In this document: one piece after another, positions 35,996 to 48,386 of the stretch
Layout: every line of letters begins with the position of its first letter
Numbering within the stretch: position 1 is the stretch's first letter
Origin: Ceriagrion tenellum
Taxonomy: Eukaryota > Arthropoda > Insecta > Odonata > Coenagrionidae
Direction of reading: 5' to 3'
NCBI GenBank assembly: GCA_963169105.1
Contig: OY720643.1
Span: forward strand, 98,156,848 to 98,220,847
DNA length: 64,000 bases
Translations under genes and position numbers: made by a program
Notes under the pieces: model-generated
What the model saw: the letters and a program-made list of their open reading frames with translations, nothing else
What the model was told of the DNA's origin: nothing
The model's database searches: none

Positions 35996-36338
35996 AACAG
36001 ACTGGAAGCTTTCGAAACCTGGTGCTGGAGGAGGGAGCTGAAGATCAAATAGCGGACAAATGAGAATAGATGAAGTTTACATAAGAGTTGAAGAGGAAAG
36101 GACCATATGGAACACCATGCAGAAAGGAAGAACCTGGTGGATTGGACACACCCTGAGACGCAATGGGTATATGAAGAGCATAATTGAAGGCAAAATAGAG
36201 GGAAATGTCCCAAGAGGATGACCCAGGAATAAGTTCATGGACCAAATGAAGAGGATATTACATAGGAAGAACTACGAGAAAGTAAGGGAAATACCATTAG
36301 ATAGGGAAGGATGGACGCTTGCAGTCAACCAATCTTAG
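35996..36338 (+). pseudogene. LINE ORF2 C-terminal fragment
   Basis: LEAFETWCWRRELKIK (36002-36049) ends at a stop. After a frameshift, from 36069, the text DEVYIRVEEERTIWNTMQK, GRTWWIGHTLRRNGYMKSII and EGKIEGNVPRG leads to a stop at 36219-36221. It then continues in frame, through DREGWTLAVNQS, to the natural stop at 36336-36338. The order LEAFE.WCWRR..KI, DEV..RV.EER, W.GH.LR..., EG...G is the tail of many insect jockey/RTE-like reverse transcriptases. With one frameshift and two stops it is dead but fairly young. Confidence 0.88.
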
Positions 36339-39300
36339 GATTGAGCGATCGTTGATAATGAATGAAACATCTCCAGGAAAGAACCGTATGTGTATATGAG
36401 GCCGCAAAACTTTGAAACTTACTAGCCCTGGAGATGGTTGCGGCGGTTGACCTCTAAATGTTTGCTTACAATTATGTCTCCAAGTGGAAAACCTGCTAAA
36501 ACTTCACCTCTTGGCTAATTATACCGTAACATTGACCCGTGAACACGCTTCCCTTTTGACTTTGATTCTTTGCCACTCATAAAAATTGGTTTCAAGTCGT
36601 GGACACATCGTCAGTCACATAGTGCAGTATATTGAGAATTTTTTTCCTTGTTTGCTTCGTTTGAAGAAAACATGTTCCTTGTAAGCATCTAAGAACTTTG
36701 CAGTGGACATAGACGCCTTCTTGGCTTCTTTTGTGCAATCATTAAGCGCATATTAAGCTATTTTTCAATATTTCGTTTCCTCGTAGCTATGGTTGTTGTC
36801 TTAATTTCTTAAACCGATACCTTTACGTCTATAATGGGGTCAAGTACAACTAGCGTGATCTGGTATGTGATTTATGATTGAACTAAGTAATTATCCTCGC
36901 AAATTTCCAAGTAATGGTGAATCAATAAGAGATGGAATGGATCGGCTTAAAGTCCAGTATTGAGTAAAATAGTTTAAGTTACGTATGTAGACTGAGAGGT
37001 GTTTTCTAGATGTCAGATCGATGGCATCGTGTGCATAGAGGAATAAAAAGAATTAGGTTTCACTTTAAAGGAAAAATATAACTATTTATACCAGGGGATT
37101 TTTTTGGAGAATTTATTTACTGTTGTCATCTCTTGTGACTGATGTTGAAAACGAGAGTAGGAAAATTGAGCATTGCAGCGGTAATGAGGAAGGATTAGGA
37201 TCATATCTTATTTGTCGCATGGAGTAAGGCACTTTCTCAGATATCACTTTTAACGTGATTTGTAGCTTACATGTTCGAATATTATGGACACAAAGAATGT
37301 TTTTGTCTCCAAATCGGTATATAGTTTTGTACAAATCCTTTTGAGTGGAAATACCGGTAATCAGTCTGGTAAAATTTTGGAAATTTGCTGTACTTTTTCC
37401 GCTTCGGTATCTATATTCATTTCGCAGCGTCGGAATTAACCAGCTAAAGAACGTTATCAACATGCGACAGGCATATTCGAGAAGGGATTGAACACGCAAA
37501 TTTCGGTTTGCACGCTACCCAGAGGCCTTGTCACGAGGAAAAAAATATATGTGGGGAACGGTTTTTGTAAGCCAGCTTTGTCGGTTTAAAAATTCGGCTA
37601 GTCTATCTGCGTCTCCATGGATCCTCGAGTTCATTGTTGGTTGCCCTGTAGGACGAAGAGAAGATTATCGAGAACTAAAAAAATATCTCCTGTTCACCTC
37701 CCATAATTGATCATTCTCTCGTGACTCGTGCAATTTTGTGGCGCTTTAAATTTTCAGAATGGATTGTGTGCTCTTATACTACGATACAAGCTAAAGAATA
37801 ATGGGAAGAAAACGAAAATCTTACTATGTGATAGAGAGTGGCCGAAAACCTTATTCAGACGTTAGTTATTCAAGGTTTGACGGCACTCGCTTATATGATT
37901 GCTTTCGAGTATCCTGTACTTCAGAGCAGGCATTTATGGCACACAAGGATAATCTCTATCATACTAGCTGAGTCACTTGAATTCATAATTGATGCGTCGT
38001 CATTATACTATTATTATATAATTTATGCGGCCACAACGTCCAAGCAGGGAGTCGACTAATCATGTTAACTTTTCGAGCGATCTTCTCCTTTTGAAACGAC
38101 CTTCATCCTCACCCCAGATGGATATTATTAATTTCTGGCCTTGAAATCAGTAGAGTTAATACAAACCGAAAGCTCTTTTGCACCGTTGCTGACATGAGAT
38201 TGTTTATAATTAAACTATGGTACACACAATACGAGTGGGAATATCTCATCCTTACCATCAAGACTTTTGCTTTAAATCTTCTACGTTCTTAATTATATTT
38301 ATCTTAATTATGTCCTCAATGTTAAGTACACCAGCTTAGTAGTTGAGCTGGGTCAGGTACCTAAAGGATCAAGCTTAAGACGCAAATTGCATATCAGAGC
38401 GGGGTTTGAAAGTTGGAGAACGAATCAGGAGGAATTAATTACAAAAGATAGCTGTTGTTTTGGAAAATTATACAACTAACGGAAAGGAATCAATGTGATA
38501 AAGCAAAAACACTTGTGTGGGGTGTTGGGATCTACTTATGAATGCGGTGGATACCCTGAAAAAGAGATCAGTTGAAATTGCAAGGATTAAAAAGCCAGGT
38601 GTTGGAGTAGAATTAAAATATCTAATGGACGGTAAAAATATAAAGACAGTGTGACAGAAGGAAAGTAGGCGAGAAAAATTATTCGGAAAACTCTCGAGGC
38701 CGCTGCAAGCGTTGTTTATTTTGGGCTGAAATCAGCTCTGATTCCAATGTACTTTCCATTTTATCGTGGAAAAGGATAGTCGAATGAAAGCATTGAATAC
38801 AACTATTAGCATTTAAAACCAATGAGAAAATACCGTATTTATTTCCCATCTGATACTTGAATCTAGCATCCAATCACAGGCAAGCAGGCTAGTCGAGTTT
38901 TTCAGAAAACACTAGTGATGGAGCAGGAAAATACTATTTAAACCCATAAAACCTTTAATGCCCTATTTATTACGGCAAATAATATTTTAATGAAATTGAT
39001 TCTCTGGAGCTAATTATAAGGTTTTGCGCGTATCAAAAAACAATTTGGGGCAATTTTCTTAGGTTGCACGTTGTTGGAAACACCTGAAATGTGCCGATGA
39101 GCATTGAAATTAGTGAATACCACGATTTTAGAATTTAAGATCTTGGCTTACTCTGAAGATTCTTATAACGTGGGTATAATACGGACTCTGAGGCATTGAA
39201 TTTGATTTAAGTTCAGACTTTGGTGCCGAATTTTTGGCACTGATTCTAGTTCTGATCAAATTGCCGTGTAACGGTTCCGTGGCTGAGAAGACTGATTTAA

Positions 39301-39371
39301 ATATTGTGTGGGTAAAGATTCCTTATTAGATTTATTGAGAATACATAGAATTATAAACTATTGGGTAGCTG
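36339..39371. other. Unassigned DNA with a 128-codon − frame
   Basis: The frame 37113-37499 on − is open for 128 codons and begins VQSLLEYACRM, slightly like the (L/I)LEYA segment of LINE tails, but the rest does not follow that family. I leave it uncalled. The remainder shows nothing. Confidence 0.35.
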
Positions 39372-39794
39372 ACAGTTTATTCCCTAATATGGAGCGTGGC
39401 GCTGTATGGTTCGAAGCCTTGGTCGTTGCGAAGGGAAGATACTCGTAAACTTGAGGCGTTTTAGATGTGGCTATGGAGAAGGATTTGAAGAGTGAGCTGG
39501 GTGGCGAGGAGAACGATCGAGAAGATATTGGATATGAATGAAAATGAGAGGAAGCTGGTGGCGGAGGTTCGGCGGAGGCAGAAGAGATGGATGGAGGACG
39601 TACTAAAGACAGCGAGGATGCTGAAGAGGGTTATAGAAGGGAGAACACTGGGGAATCGTGGAAAACGAAGGAAGAGAATAGGTATTCTGGATGCAAGAAG
39701 AGGAGGAAGACGATATGAGGATTGTAAGATATATCTAAGGCGGATTTGTTTAGGAGAATTTGGAGAACGATATGCCAGGAAAAAAGGACGTTAG
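39372..39794 (+). pseudogene. LINE ORF2 C-terminal fragment
   Basis: A single + frame reads SLIWSVALYGSKPWSLRRED, then TRKLEAF, stop (39462-39464), MWLWRRI, stop (39486-39488), and then 100 open codons with SWVARRTIEKIL, RRRQKRWMEDVL and VIEGRTLGNRGKRRKRIGIL. This is the same type of LINE tail as at 35996-36338 (YGSE.W, LEAFE.W.WRR, RRR..W...L, EG...G.R). It has two in-frame stops and no frameshift, and ends at the natural stop. It is 5'-truncated, as is normal for LINE insertions. Confidence 0.88.
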
Positions 39795-42700
39795 AATTAG
39801 TGCAATTCAATACCCTGTCTATCAGCTGGTAGAAAACTTAAATAAAAATGAAAAAAAAAACTAATTTCTCCTTGGGTAAAATATTTTTAGGTGCTTTGTT
39901 GTCCAGCATATTTAAAGATAAAGTACATGTGTCTTAAATATGTGTGTACAACAACCATTCAGACGCCTTTAAAGTTTGAAGTCACGAGTTAGCATCGATT
40001 AAAAGTAAAGCTAATGTGGAGAAGTATTTGATCATTTCTTTTGATTTATACTACATTTTGCAATTATAATAGTAACCAAATGTGAAGAGTAATTATTTTG
40101 AAGTGAAATATTATTATCGTACCTTTTAATAAATTCGTTCATTGTATTTTTTAATAAAATAGTGTTAAAGTGACGTCGTTACAATTTTCCTTTGCTCCTG
40201 TTTTTACAACTTCTTTAAGCGTTTGATTTTAAATTTGTAGGCTAAATCTATTTTATGCGTCATATTTTCCACTTTCTCACATGTCACTGTCATTTACTTA
40301 GCCCTAAACCTTGTGCTTTTTCTTTGATAACTAGCCACGATTGAATTTATTGAATTATATTTGGAAAACGAGAATCCTGGGTAGCGCAGTGGTCCGAGGG
40401 AGACTACAAGTATTGAAAGGTTGAAAGTACACAGTAGATCTACTTTCAGTCAAGGTTACTTAGAATGTTCTTCTTTCTAATTCCAGCACGTTTCTGGCTG
40501 AAAATCACAACAATTACCAACAAAAATGACTAGCTCACCCCGTAGGATAAAGTTTGATCAGATATTTAACCTGACCTGATATTAGCCATCCCAGTGAGCC
40601 CTCTTTCTCAGCCAGTCTGAAATTTTAAATCGACCTCGAAGGATTCCAGACTGTGGCGTTTTGGTAATTTTGTTTCGTCATTGAAATCAATATATAATGT
40701 ATTGCATTCACGGCGCGGTTTGCTTTGAAAAGGCTTGAGGAATGCGCAATAGTGGCGGGTGAAAGAAGCAAGAAAATTCTAAAGAATTCCGACAGCTAAT
40801 TCAATAATGTTGGTTCAATATCGATATCGGAACATCGATTTTTTGCATTAAACGGTAAATATCGAGTGTTTTCTATCAATCGCCAAAAATTGATAGCTAT
40901 AAATATTCAATATCGATATTTTCAGCCTGTTGTGTTGAGCCAGCCAGCTTGCTTTCGTACGTTGTGATCAGTCTGAGTTCGATTTAAAAACGAGGTGAAT
41001 AACTCGCAGAAAAGAACTCTCAGGTAATTGAAGGATTTGGCGTTGGAAAATAGGGAGAGAGTAACTGCTGGAAGCCAATATTAGGATTGAATCAATGACG
41101 ATGAAGATGATAATTTTCTTCTCGTGTAGTGTTTAGCTGCCACTGTCACTTTCACCATACCTTTCAGTTCTCCTCAGTCTTCTTTGTCATCTCATTATCG
41201 GAGGCCGATAAGGTTCCCGGCGAAAAATATAATGAAAACCGCTGACATTCCGCTTCTGAAAAAATCCCGCCGCGTCGGCAATTTTTTCGAATCGCTTCCC
41301 ATCTCTTCATGGCCTCACTCACCAGCAAGATAGCGCTCGAATCGCTTGGGTCGGGATTGTCAAAGGGAGTGGAGATGGAGTACGAGAGGGAATGAGAGGG
41401 AGAAAGGCCACCTTTTCGGAAGGAGAGCGAGTCCTTATATCTCTCCAAGAAGGGGGGAAGGAACGAAGGGACTTTAAAGACAGTGTCACGTGTCGCGGCG
41501 AAAATTTCCCGAGAAACGCAAAACAAAATATTTTAAGTAAGGCCAAATTCTATTGTCGACGCTAGAATAATGTCTTTGCCCCTCTCTTTGACCTTTCTTG
41601 AAATAAAATGAGCTGAAACTATTCTGGTCGGTAAACAATCAATTCAAAGTCGTGTCAAGATCTGAAAATACATATGTGAGAATGTTCTCCCAAGCATCGG
41701 AATGATATTTAAATCCAAATATTATCCTTGAAGCTGACGTAAGGATGAGTGGGCGGGTATGTTACGATATCATCCGTGAAATTGAGAGGAAAATGTCATT
41801 TGAAGATTGTAAGGACGAAACTGAACTTTATGTAAAGTTAGTGACTTAGTTTATTCCTCAGTTCTTCCTAGAGTTGTTAATGCCGCAAGGAATAAAGAGT
41901 TTTGTGCGTATCAGTTCAGCGACGTAACTCATTTATATTGTCTCTTCTTCCAGGTCTAGAGCTATTGAGCGGGGTGAATGTAATTCCTCTATGCAGCCTT
42001 GAAACTCACATGACCTGGCATTTTCAAGTAATTTTTGTCAACCTGACCCATTGGATATTTAGGGGATATGTCCGGCAACTGAAGTAATTTTTGCCGTCTG
42101 GGGATAGATAGCAAGGCCGGCTATGATATGAGGATAAATTGAGGAGAATTAAGGGAAAGTCGGCTTCACTAATATGTAAGATTATCAATCGACGCATAAT
42201 CGGGTGTAAGATGAATTAGATGCATTCAGAGATAAGGGGAACTGGAGATAGTTGTGGTTATTTTAACTTATTCCATTTTTCGTAAGTAAATGGCCGAACA
42301 TCAAAATTGAACTGTATGTTTCGAATGAAGGCGTTCACAATAGCCATTTCAGCGTGCCACTTTCACTGATTATCGTGCCACTTGATTATCTAATGATTTA
42401 AGGATGTATAGTCAATATATACCGCAATGCACCATGTCACTAGTTGCCCCGAGAGGGGGCAAATTGTAAAATCTTGTGGCATGTAGTGACACATTTTTTT
42501 TAATGGAACAAATCTAAACATTCGTCATTTTAGGAGTTTTTTCCACGAAAACAAAACTGAATGAATTAAAAATTATTTTTTTTGTGCTGAATTCCACCAT
42601 GCTGTAAGTGCTGTTCTGTGGGATATCTTTTGGCTCAAATCCTTGTAGTTATTAATGGTTCCTTCATAAATATGTCTTGCATAAGACATCTTGTTGGGTA

Positions 42701-43149
42701 AGTTTTTAATGATGACCTAAAGACATATATTATCTTTGGAATGCCTCTTTTCGAGCTCTCTGTATGGTCAAGCTAAAGTCGGATGTCGCTGATTCCTCGA
42801 AATTGGGGTCACAAATTCAGCTGTGTTGGTGAAACAAATTAAAATTATGAGCTATGAAACATTGTCATAAATTACTATGCGTGAAAAATGTGAAGACTTC
42901 GTAATAAGAGCAGCTTTTCTAAGGAAATTAAACCTTCATAGAAACTAATGAATATGTTTGTAAAAACGTTCTTGGTGCTAAGCGGGGGTTCCGACCGAAA
43001 AAGTCCCTTCAAAAACCATACGTAGTGAAAAAAATGATAAATGTATTTGGATACTTGTAGGTGCACATTTTTGAATTTTTTTCCAATTTATTATTGAGTA
43101 TTTAATATTGCCATCCTTTGCATTACCCACGCCACGTCCTGATTTCCCA
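39795..43149. other. Unassigned DNA with ATCGATAT cluster and a GC island
   Basis: At 40818-40920 the words ATCGATAT, AATATCGA and TATCAATCG recur. At 41030-41115 a sequence ending CCAATATTAGGATTGAATCA resembles the 3' end of the LINE at 36338 (CCAATCTTAGGATTGAGCGA), possibly a short tail fragment. 41160-41530 is GC-richer with overlapping − frames of 120 and 75 codons, unrecognised. TTGTCTCTTCTTCCAG at 41939-41954 is a strong acceptor-like sequence without a clear exon. Confidence 0.35.
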
Positions 43150-43349
43150 NNNNNNNNNNNNNNNNNNNNNNNNNNNNNNNNNNNNNNNNNNNNNNNNNNN
43201 NNNNNNNNNNNNNNNNNNNNNNNNNNNNNNNNNNNNNNNNNNNNNNNNNNNNNNNNNNNNNNNNNNNNNNNNNNNNNNNNNNNNNNNNNNNNNNNNNNNN
43301 NNNNNNNNNNNNNNNNNNNNNNNNNNNNNNNNNNNNNNNNNNNNNNNNN
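43150..43349. other. Assembly gap, 200 N
   Basis: Exactly 200 N. A round fixed length indicates a placeholder at a scaffold join rather than a sized gap. Frames crossing it are meaningless. Confidence 0.98.
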
Positions 43350-44931
43350 CCTCCACCGTCTTTTTTTCGTTTTATCCACTTCCATCCGCAACACATTATG
43401 GTGCCGTTTGGATTTGAGCATATTCACATTCATCTTTTTTCATCACCAAAATACATGCGTAATATAACCTAGCTCCCTTTCTGAACACGGCCTTGTAACC
43501 TATAAGTTGTTATTTCTTTTCGGAATCAGGTTGCGGTAGTTTTAATGTATATGTGTATTGAAAATCAGACTGAAAGAGGGATTCCGTGAGGGCTGAGTTT
43601 GAAACATTCAAGATAATCCCGTTCATGTTACTAAGGGGTCACGTGGTACAGCAACAAACGGTTCGAGGTTTATGTGAGTGTTACCCTCTCGAATGGGTAG
43701 CTTCAGTGTCAGACATGTTGTGTATTATGTCTCCAATTGCAATCTTCAGCCACATAAAAAGTATTACCGTGAGAAAAAGTCGATTGGGAAGGCTGCTTGA
43801 GATTTGTAAGAGTGCTTTGAAGACACAAAAATGTCGAATCCTTTGTTATTGTATATACCACGTGACTGCTTCGGTTTGCTATCATAACTACGGTTCGAAC
43901 AGTTCTAACGCAACCTCCTGGACGGAATCAGCGACTGGGTGATCCATTTAACTCTTATTTACCGATTTTACAACATACGGTTTTTAATATCCGCAAAATG
44001 ATGTAGCCCCTACGTTAAGTTGATTTTAACTGAGAGCTTGAGTTAGCATTTTGAGTACTGAGGCCCACTATTTGTTAAAATATTAGTAAATGAACTTATG
44101 TACAAATATTTACGTACTTCATGGAATCATTTCTCCGTCTTGAATTTTGCTTGGAATGATGTGCCTGTTATATCAGGTTTCAAGTGAATATTCATTTTGA
44201 ATTGTGCTTGTGTTCAATAAAATGGATTTAACCTTCATTATGCCTTCACGATTCTACTTGTGGTCTCTTATGTAGTAATGCGGCGTGATTCGTGCTTAAT
44301 TGTGTACTTGTCTTCCCGCTGTGATATTCTCCCCCTCATTGTGAAAACATTTTATTCGATGCTGGAAGACTTTCTCCGCGTGAAAAATGAAGTTATTCAA
44401 AAACCCGGAATCACGCGATGGAAGTTTACAGAACTTGAGACTTTCACTAAACTGTCTTCGGGTTAAACTCTGCGGCGGATGCTTGCGTTCCTCCCTTTCA
44501 TCTGCAAGTTTCTCAGAGAAAAAGAGTGTTTTTCAGCGTGTGGTCGGTCATTTGGAAGTATTTGAGAATGTCAGTGGTCTCTCTTGGTGAAATTGTAATG
44601 AGCCAAACTTTATAATTGAGGACCGTGATATATCCCAAAAGTCTGGTTTCTAAATTCCGACCGAGGATTCGGCACGATGTAGTATTTTCCAGCTATTTTT
44701 CATTTGAGCTAGTAGTCCCATTAATGTACACCAAACTGGAATACTGTTAGTGATAGGAGGTTATTAAACAGGGTGGTTAGAGAATGGAAAGATGATTGAA
44801 AAAATCGGTAAATTGAGGATCATATAATGAATTTACTTCTAATATTCAAATAATGTGCGTGAGAAACTAATTTGGACTTTGGAAACATTGGAGATTGACT
44901 CGATAATTAGACTAGAATTAGATAAAAGAAA
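43350..44931. other. Unassigned DNA
   Basis: A 118-codon + frame (43586-43942) without a recognised domain. Nothing else supported. Confidence 0.4.
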
Positions 44932-45510
44932 CTAGGATTTATCAAGCGGATAATAGGAAGGTCCTCGGATAAAAAAGTAAAAGAGAGGTACTTCGCTCTG
45001 GTTAGGCCACACCTCGAATACGCCGCGAGCATTTTGGACCCGGGACAGGAAGATTTAACCAAAAGAATAAATAAAATACAAAAGAAAGTGCGCGCTTCGT
45101 TAAAATGCTAAGAGAGAATATATACTATTTTACAGCTTTTAGAGAGATTAGGTTGGGAGCCACTAGAGAATCGGAGGCTGCATGCTAGTCTTAGTTTGCT
45201 TGAGAAATTCAGAACAAGAGTGTTTCAGGGGGACACAGAGAATATCCTTTTGACATCACATATTTACATCTTTAGATCTTTAGGTCCGACAGATGCGAGA
45301 AAATAGGAGATTGGTACAAAAAGTCGTTCATTCCACGCACAATGAGTGACTATAATAAGACCGGAGCTCCACAATAACACTCCCATAATACACTTTACCT
45401 TCGAAAACTCTTTTGTTTACACCTTTACACAGCTGGTGTCCTTACACCCCCTGCCACACGCCCATGCGGTGGCTCGGAGGATAGTGCATAAATGTAGACA
45501 GTGTCGACTA
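44932..45510 (+). pseudogene. LINE reverse-transcriptase tail with 3' UTR, most complete copy
   Basis: On +, LGFIKRIIGRSSDKKVKERY, then FALVRPHLEYAASILDPGQE and INKIQKKVRA run to one stop. The frame resumes with LLERLGWEPLENRRLHASLS, LLEKFRTRVFQGDTENILL, and after a frameshift SDRCEK, KKSFIPRTMSDYN, ending about 45377. This is the C-terminal end of a CR1-like non-LTR reverse transcriptase. The following 130 bp (ACACCCCCTGCCACACGCCC, then GGTGGCTCGGAGGATA) is the family 3' tail, seen in reverse at 4.3-4.5 kb. It is 5'-truncated and dead, and is the reference copy for the fragments at 18.1 and 19.5 kb. Confidence 0.9.
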
Positions 45511-47370
45511 CTACCCTAAAGAACCAACTGCTTACCTCATTTTTCTTCTCATGACATCGTTTACCTGTTAGCTATATCATTCCCTTACGTAATCATCTGG
45601 CCTTGGTTTCACGATGACATATTACTTCCAAACCTTTCAATGATAAAATATTACATTCCGAAAAACTGCTTACCCTCATTAAAAAAATACATACGTTAAA
45701 TGGAAAAATGTTTTTAAAAATAATGCTCGTGCCATATTACACGAATGACAGTCTAGGATAGGTTATGTCAACGGAGTGGTAAGTGATTTATGGCTGGGGA
45801 GAGGTGAGTTGGCATTGAACACATAGTCTTTAGATATAGTAACTTATAGTGTGTGTATTAATATTAACTTTCTATTTTTTAGGGACTGTAATATCCTCTC
45901 CTTGTCCATAAAATGTAAAACTGTAGGACTTTTAAGGTTATTAGGATAGGTGATCGATTGTTTACATCTTCTGTGCCGTTGGTGAAAGTAAAATAGGCTA
46001 GAAAGGGAAGGATTTTAAGTGGGATGGAGGAATGCCGGAGAGAAATCTGGCCACCGGACTCGTTTGAGTGAGTCCTTAGAGGCTCTTTTTAATGAATGAT
46101 GCGCAGAGATGAAGGGTGTTCTCAGAGAACAAGTTTTAGGGATTGCACAAATAGGGATGGGCTGAGCCCCTGCTTTCTCTGAAGTACGTTGCTTTTCCAT
46201 CACATTTGACATCTTCTGGGCAATTTAGACAGAATGTAATAGAGAATCAAGGACATCATCTTTATAACTCGCGTACGTTCCTGAATGCGTTTATCGGCGA
46301 TTGTTTCAGAGTGTTTACGATATAGTCTTTCAGAGTTTATTAACTCTATGTCAACGTCTAAGCGGGTGTAGAGCAAGGTTAAAGGAGTTGATAATTGATC
46401 TGCTACTGAATGATGTCATACAAGCTCTTCAGGAAACGCACGATTTATGCATTTCTTGGAACGCACGATCGCAGGCCATTCATGGAGTTATAAAATCCTT
46501 GCTAATATTTTCTAATTTGTTTGTGTTTTTATGAATGTTTTTAGAGACGTCTTAAATTTCACGAGACTATCTCGTAAAATCTTTTGCCATTTAAATAATT
46601 GGAAATGTACCACTCTATGGGCTATTGCTACGAAAATGACATGGCCGTAGCATCTTAAGTGATGGCTCTGAAAATGAATAAGCTCATGGCTTGGAAAGAT
46701 GTACGATGTCACAGAAAAGAAAAAAAGATGGGCTTTCTCTACCATCATGGAGATTAATTGTACATCCAGAACGGCTGCTTAGCTATGTTGTTTTATGTGG
46801 GGAAAAACGGCGATTCAAAGCCATGAACAAGTGTTCAAAGCCATGAACATGTGTTTTATTTTCATATTCAATTTTACTTCAGAAACATATCTCTGCGTAT
46901 TCAAAGGGCCGCATGTGGGTATTAACGCCTCAGTTTACCAGTTGCCATAGTGGAAGAGGTTCAATTGAAAAAGAAATATATTACTTACCTATTGAAGTCG
47001 TAGTGCGTCTCGTTATTGATACTTTTACCTCTGGTGGACCATGCCATGCCTGTGGTAGGAAGAATTCACTTCTTTTCGAGGCGATTTTATTGCATTATTC
47101 ATTGCCTCTGGAGCGGCCCATTTCATCTCTTTTTGCTAACTCTCTCCTCTTTTCCCTTCTTACCCTGCCGTTCATGCTTTCTGTCAATCTTTTCATACTA
47201 ACGTCTCTGCATCATGAGATGGTTATAATTAACTTTTTTAGCTCGATCCCATACCTAGCGTTCTCTTACGACGTTTCTGAAAAATAGAATTGGTCCAAGG
47301 AAATAGTTGTTATGATTAGTTTAGGCATAACAAAATCTGTAATTTTGCACACCTTTGTTTTATAGAACTA
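45511..47370. other. Unassigned DNA
   Basis: A perfect-looking 20-bp tandem pair (TTCAAAGCCATGAACAAGTG, with one change in the second copy) lies at 46814-46853. A 124-codon + frame (46913-47287) has hydrophobic segments but no recognised domain. Confidence 0.4.
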
Positions 47371-47400
47371 ACCGGTTTCGATCATAGTACATCATCATTC
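47371..47400 (-). repeat. Hammerhead-like motif, weak
   Basis: On −, ATGATGATG is followed at a distance of about 10 nt by GAAACCGG. The layout resembles the 2.4-kb motif, but no strong stem II is present. Probably a decayed retroelement end. Confidence 0.25.
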
Positions 47401-47809
47401 TTCAATATTTTTTAGACAACTTAAAAAGTGCTTCAGCTTTATGTAGCCATAGAGTCTAAAATGACTTTGTTCCAGAAAACAAAAATAATTTGACTCATTA
47501 TTAGTATTGGTGTATATCATTGCTTTTTGGCGTTTTAGTGTTTGCTGTAAAATGCTTCTGGGAAAGATTATGTTTTTCCGTGGCTCCTTCGACTAAAATA
47601 TTTGAACTTAATTCATACGACTAAAAATACTTAAAATCATCCGCTATAACCTCGTAATGTAGTACTGGTCCTTTTTTTAAGTATTAATTATCATGCTGAG
47701 ACCATTGACTCTCTTCCTAATTGAATACTGAATATATTTGCAACCATTCCCATTATTGCAATGATATCTGCTAGAAAGCTTATTATTAGATGTTCACTCT
47801 AAATATATC
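47401..47809. other. AT-rich DNA, nothing recognised
   Basis: No supported feature. Confidence 0.45.
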
Positions 47810-47811
47810 TA

Positions 47812-48384
47812 TGTGAGTTGCCCAAAAAGAAATGCACCTTGTTAAAAATAATTTATTAAAAACAGAAAATAGTACGTTGAAACGGTCATCGAGAGACGCA
47901 TCTCCGTTGGCCGCTAAGCCTTATCAGGCGCTACCGTACCTTACATCTGAGTACTGCGACCAATTTTGTGGATTATCCATACGAAAAACTGTAAGATTAG
48001 GCTCGCAAATATCAAACTCACCAGCAAAAGACGTGAAAGAATGTAAATTTCTTCGTAATTTCTCTTCTTTTATAATTCATTTTAAATCATGATACTAAGA
48101 ACTTTTTCATACTACTACTTTGGACGACGAAGAGGTGGTTTGCGCAGTGAAAGCCGGGCCCCATAGTTAGAGGGAGGACGTACCGACAGGCATTCACGCC
48201 CTTGTGAATCGCCTAAGGAAGGCAATAGGACTTGGTGATTAAGTGGAAAAATAGTTGTGCGTAGAGAATTAAGTGGAAAAATAGTAGCGTAGACATCATT
48301 CTTTCATGTGTGTAAACTTCATTTTTGTAGAATAAATTGTTCTTGAGAAAAAAATGTGGGGCATTACTTTTTGAGCAACTCACG
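47812..48384 (+). mobile_element. Internally deleted mariner-like element with TIRs
   Basis: The left end TGTGAGTTGCCCAAAAAGAA is the near reverse complement of the right end (TTTTTGAGCAACTCACG, 48368-48384). A TA flanks each side (47810-47811 and 48385-48386), the target duplication of Tc1/mariner elements. Near the right end, 48120-48254 on + encodes a transposase C-terminus: LDDEEVVCAVKAG, stop, TGIHALVNRLRKAIGLGD, stop, VEK, stop. The preceding 86-codon frame (47832-48092) is not recognisably transposase. At 573 bp it lacks the catalytic domain and depends on another source. A 30-bp partial duplication (ATTAAGTGGAAAAATAGT, 48238 and 48268) follows the last codons. Confidence 0.9.
48120..48254 (+). 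pseudogene. Mariner transposase C-terminal remnant
   Basis: Forty-five codons with two internal stops, giving the D.EEV..AV.A......TGIHAL..R..KAI.L.GD..EK pattern of mariner C-termini. It lies inside the TIR-bounded element 47812-48384. Confidence 0.8.
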
Positions 48385-48386
48385 TA

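Noticed and set aside
35992..36245. 73- and 66-codon − frames
   Set aside because: Antisense shadows of the + strand LINE fragment.
40378..40410. TGGGTAGCGCAGTGG resembling a tRNA A box
   Set aside because: No B box at the right distance, so neither a tRNA nor a SINE head can be supported.
41939..42087. Strong acceptor-like TTGTCTCTTCTTCCAG with a 61-codon frame
   Set aside because: No good donor downstream and no recognisable peptide.
43091..43467. Frames of 77-151 codons across the N run
   Set aside because: They exist only because N is read as open; there is no sequence support.
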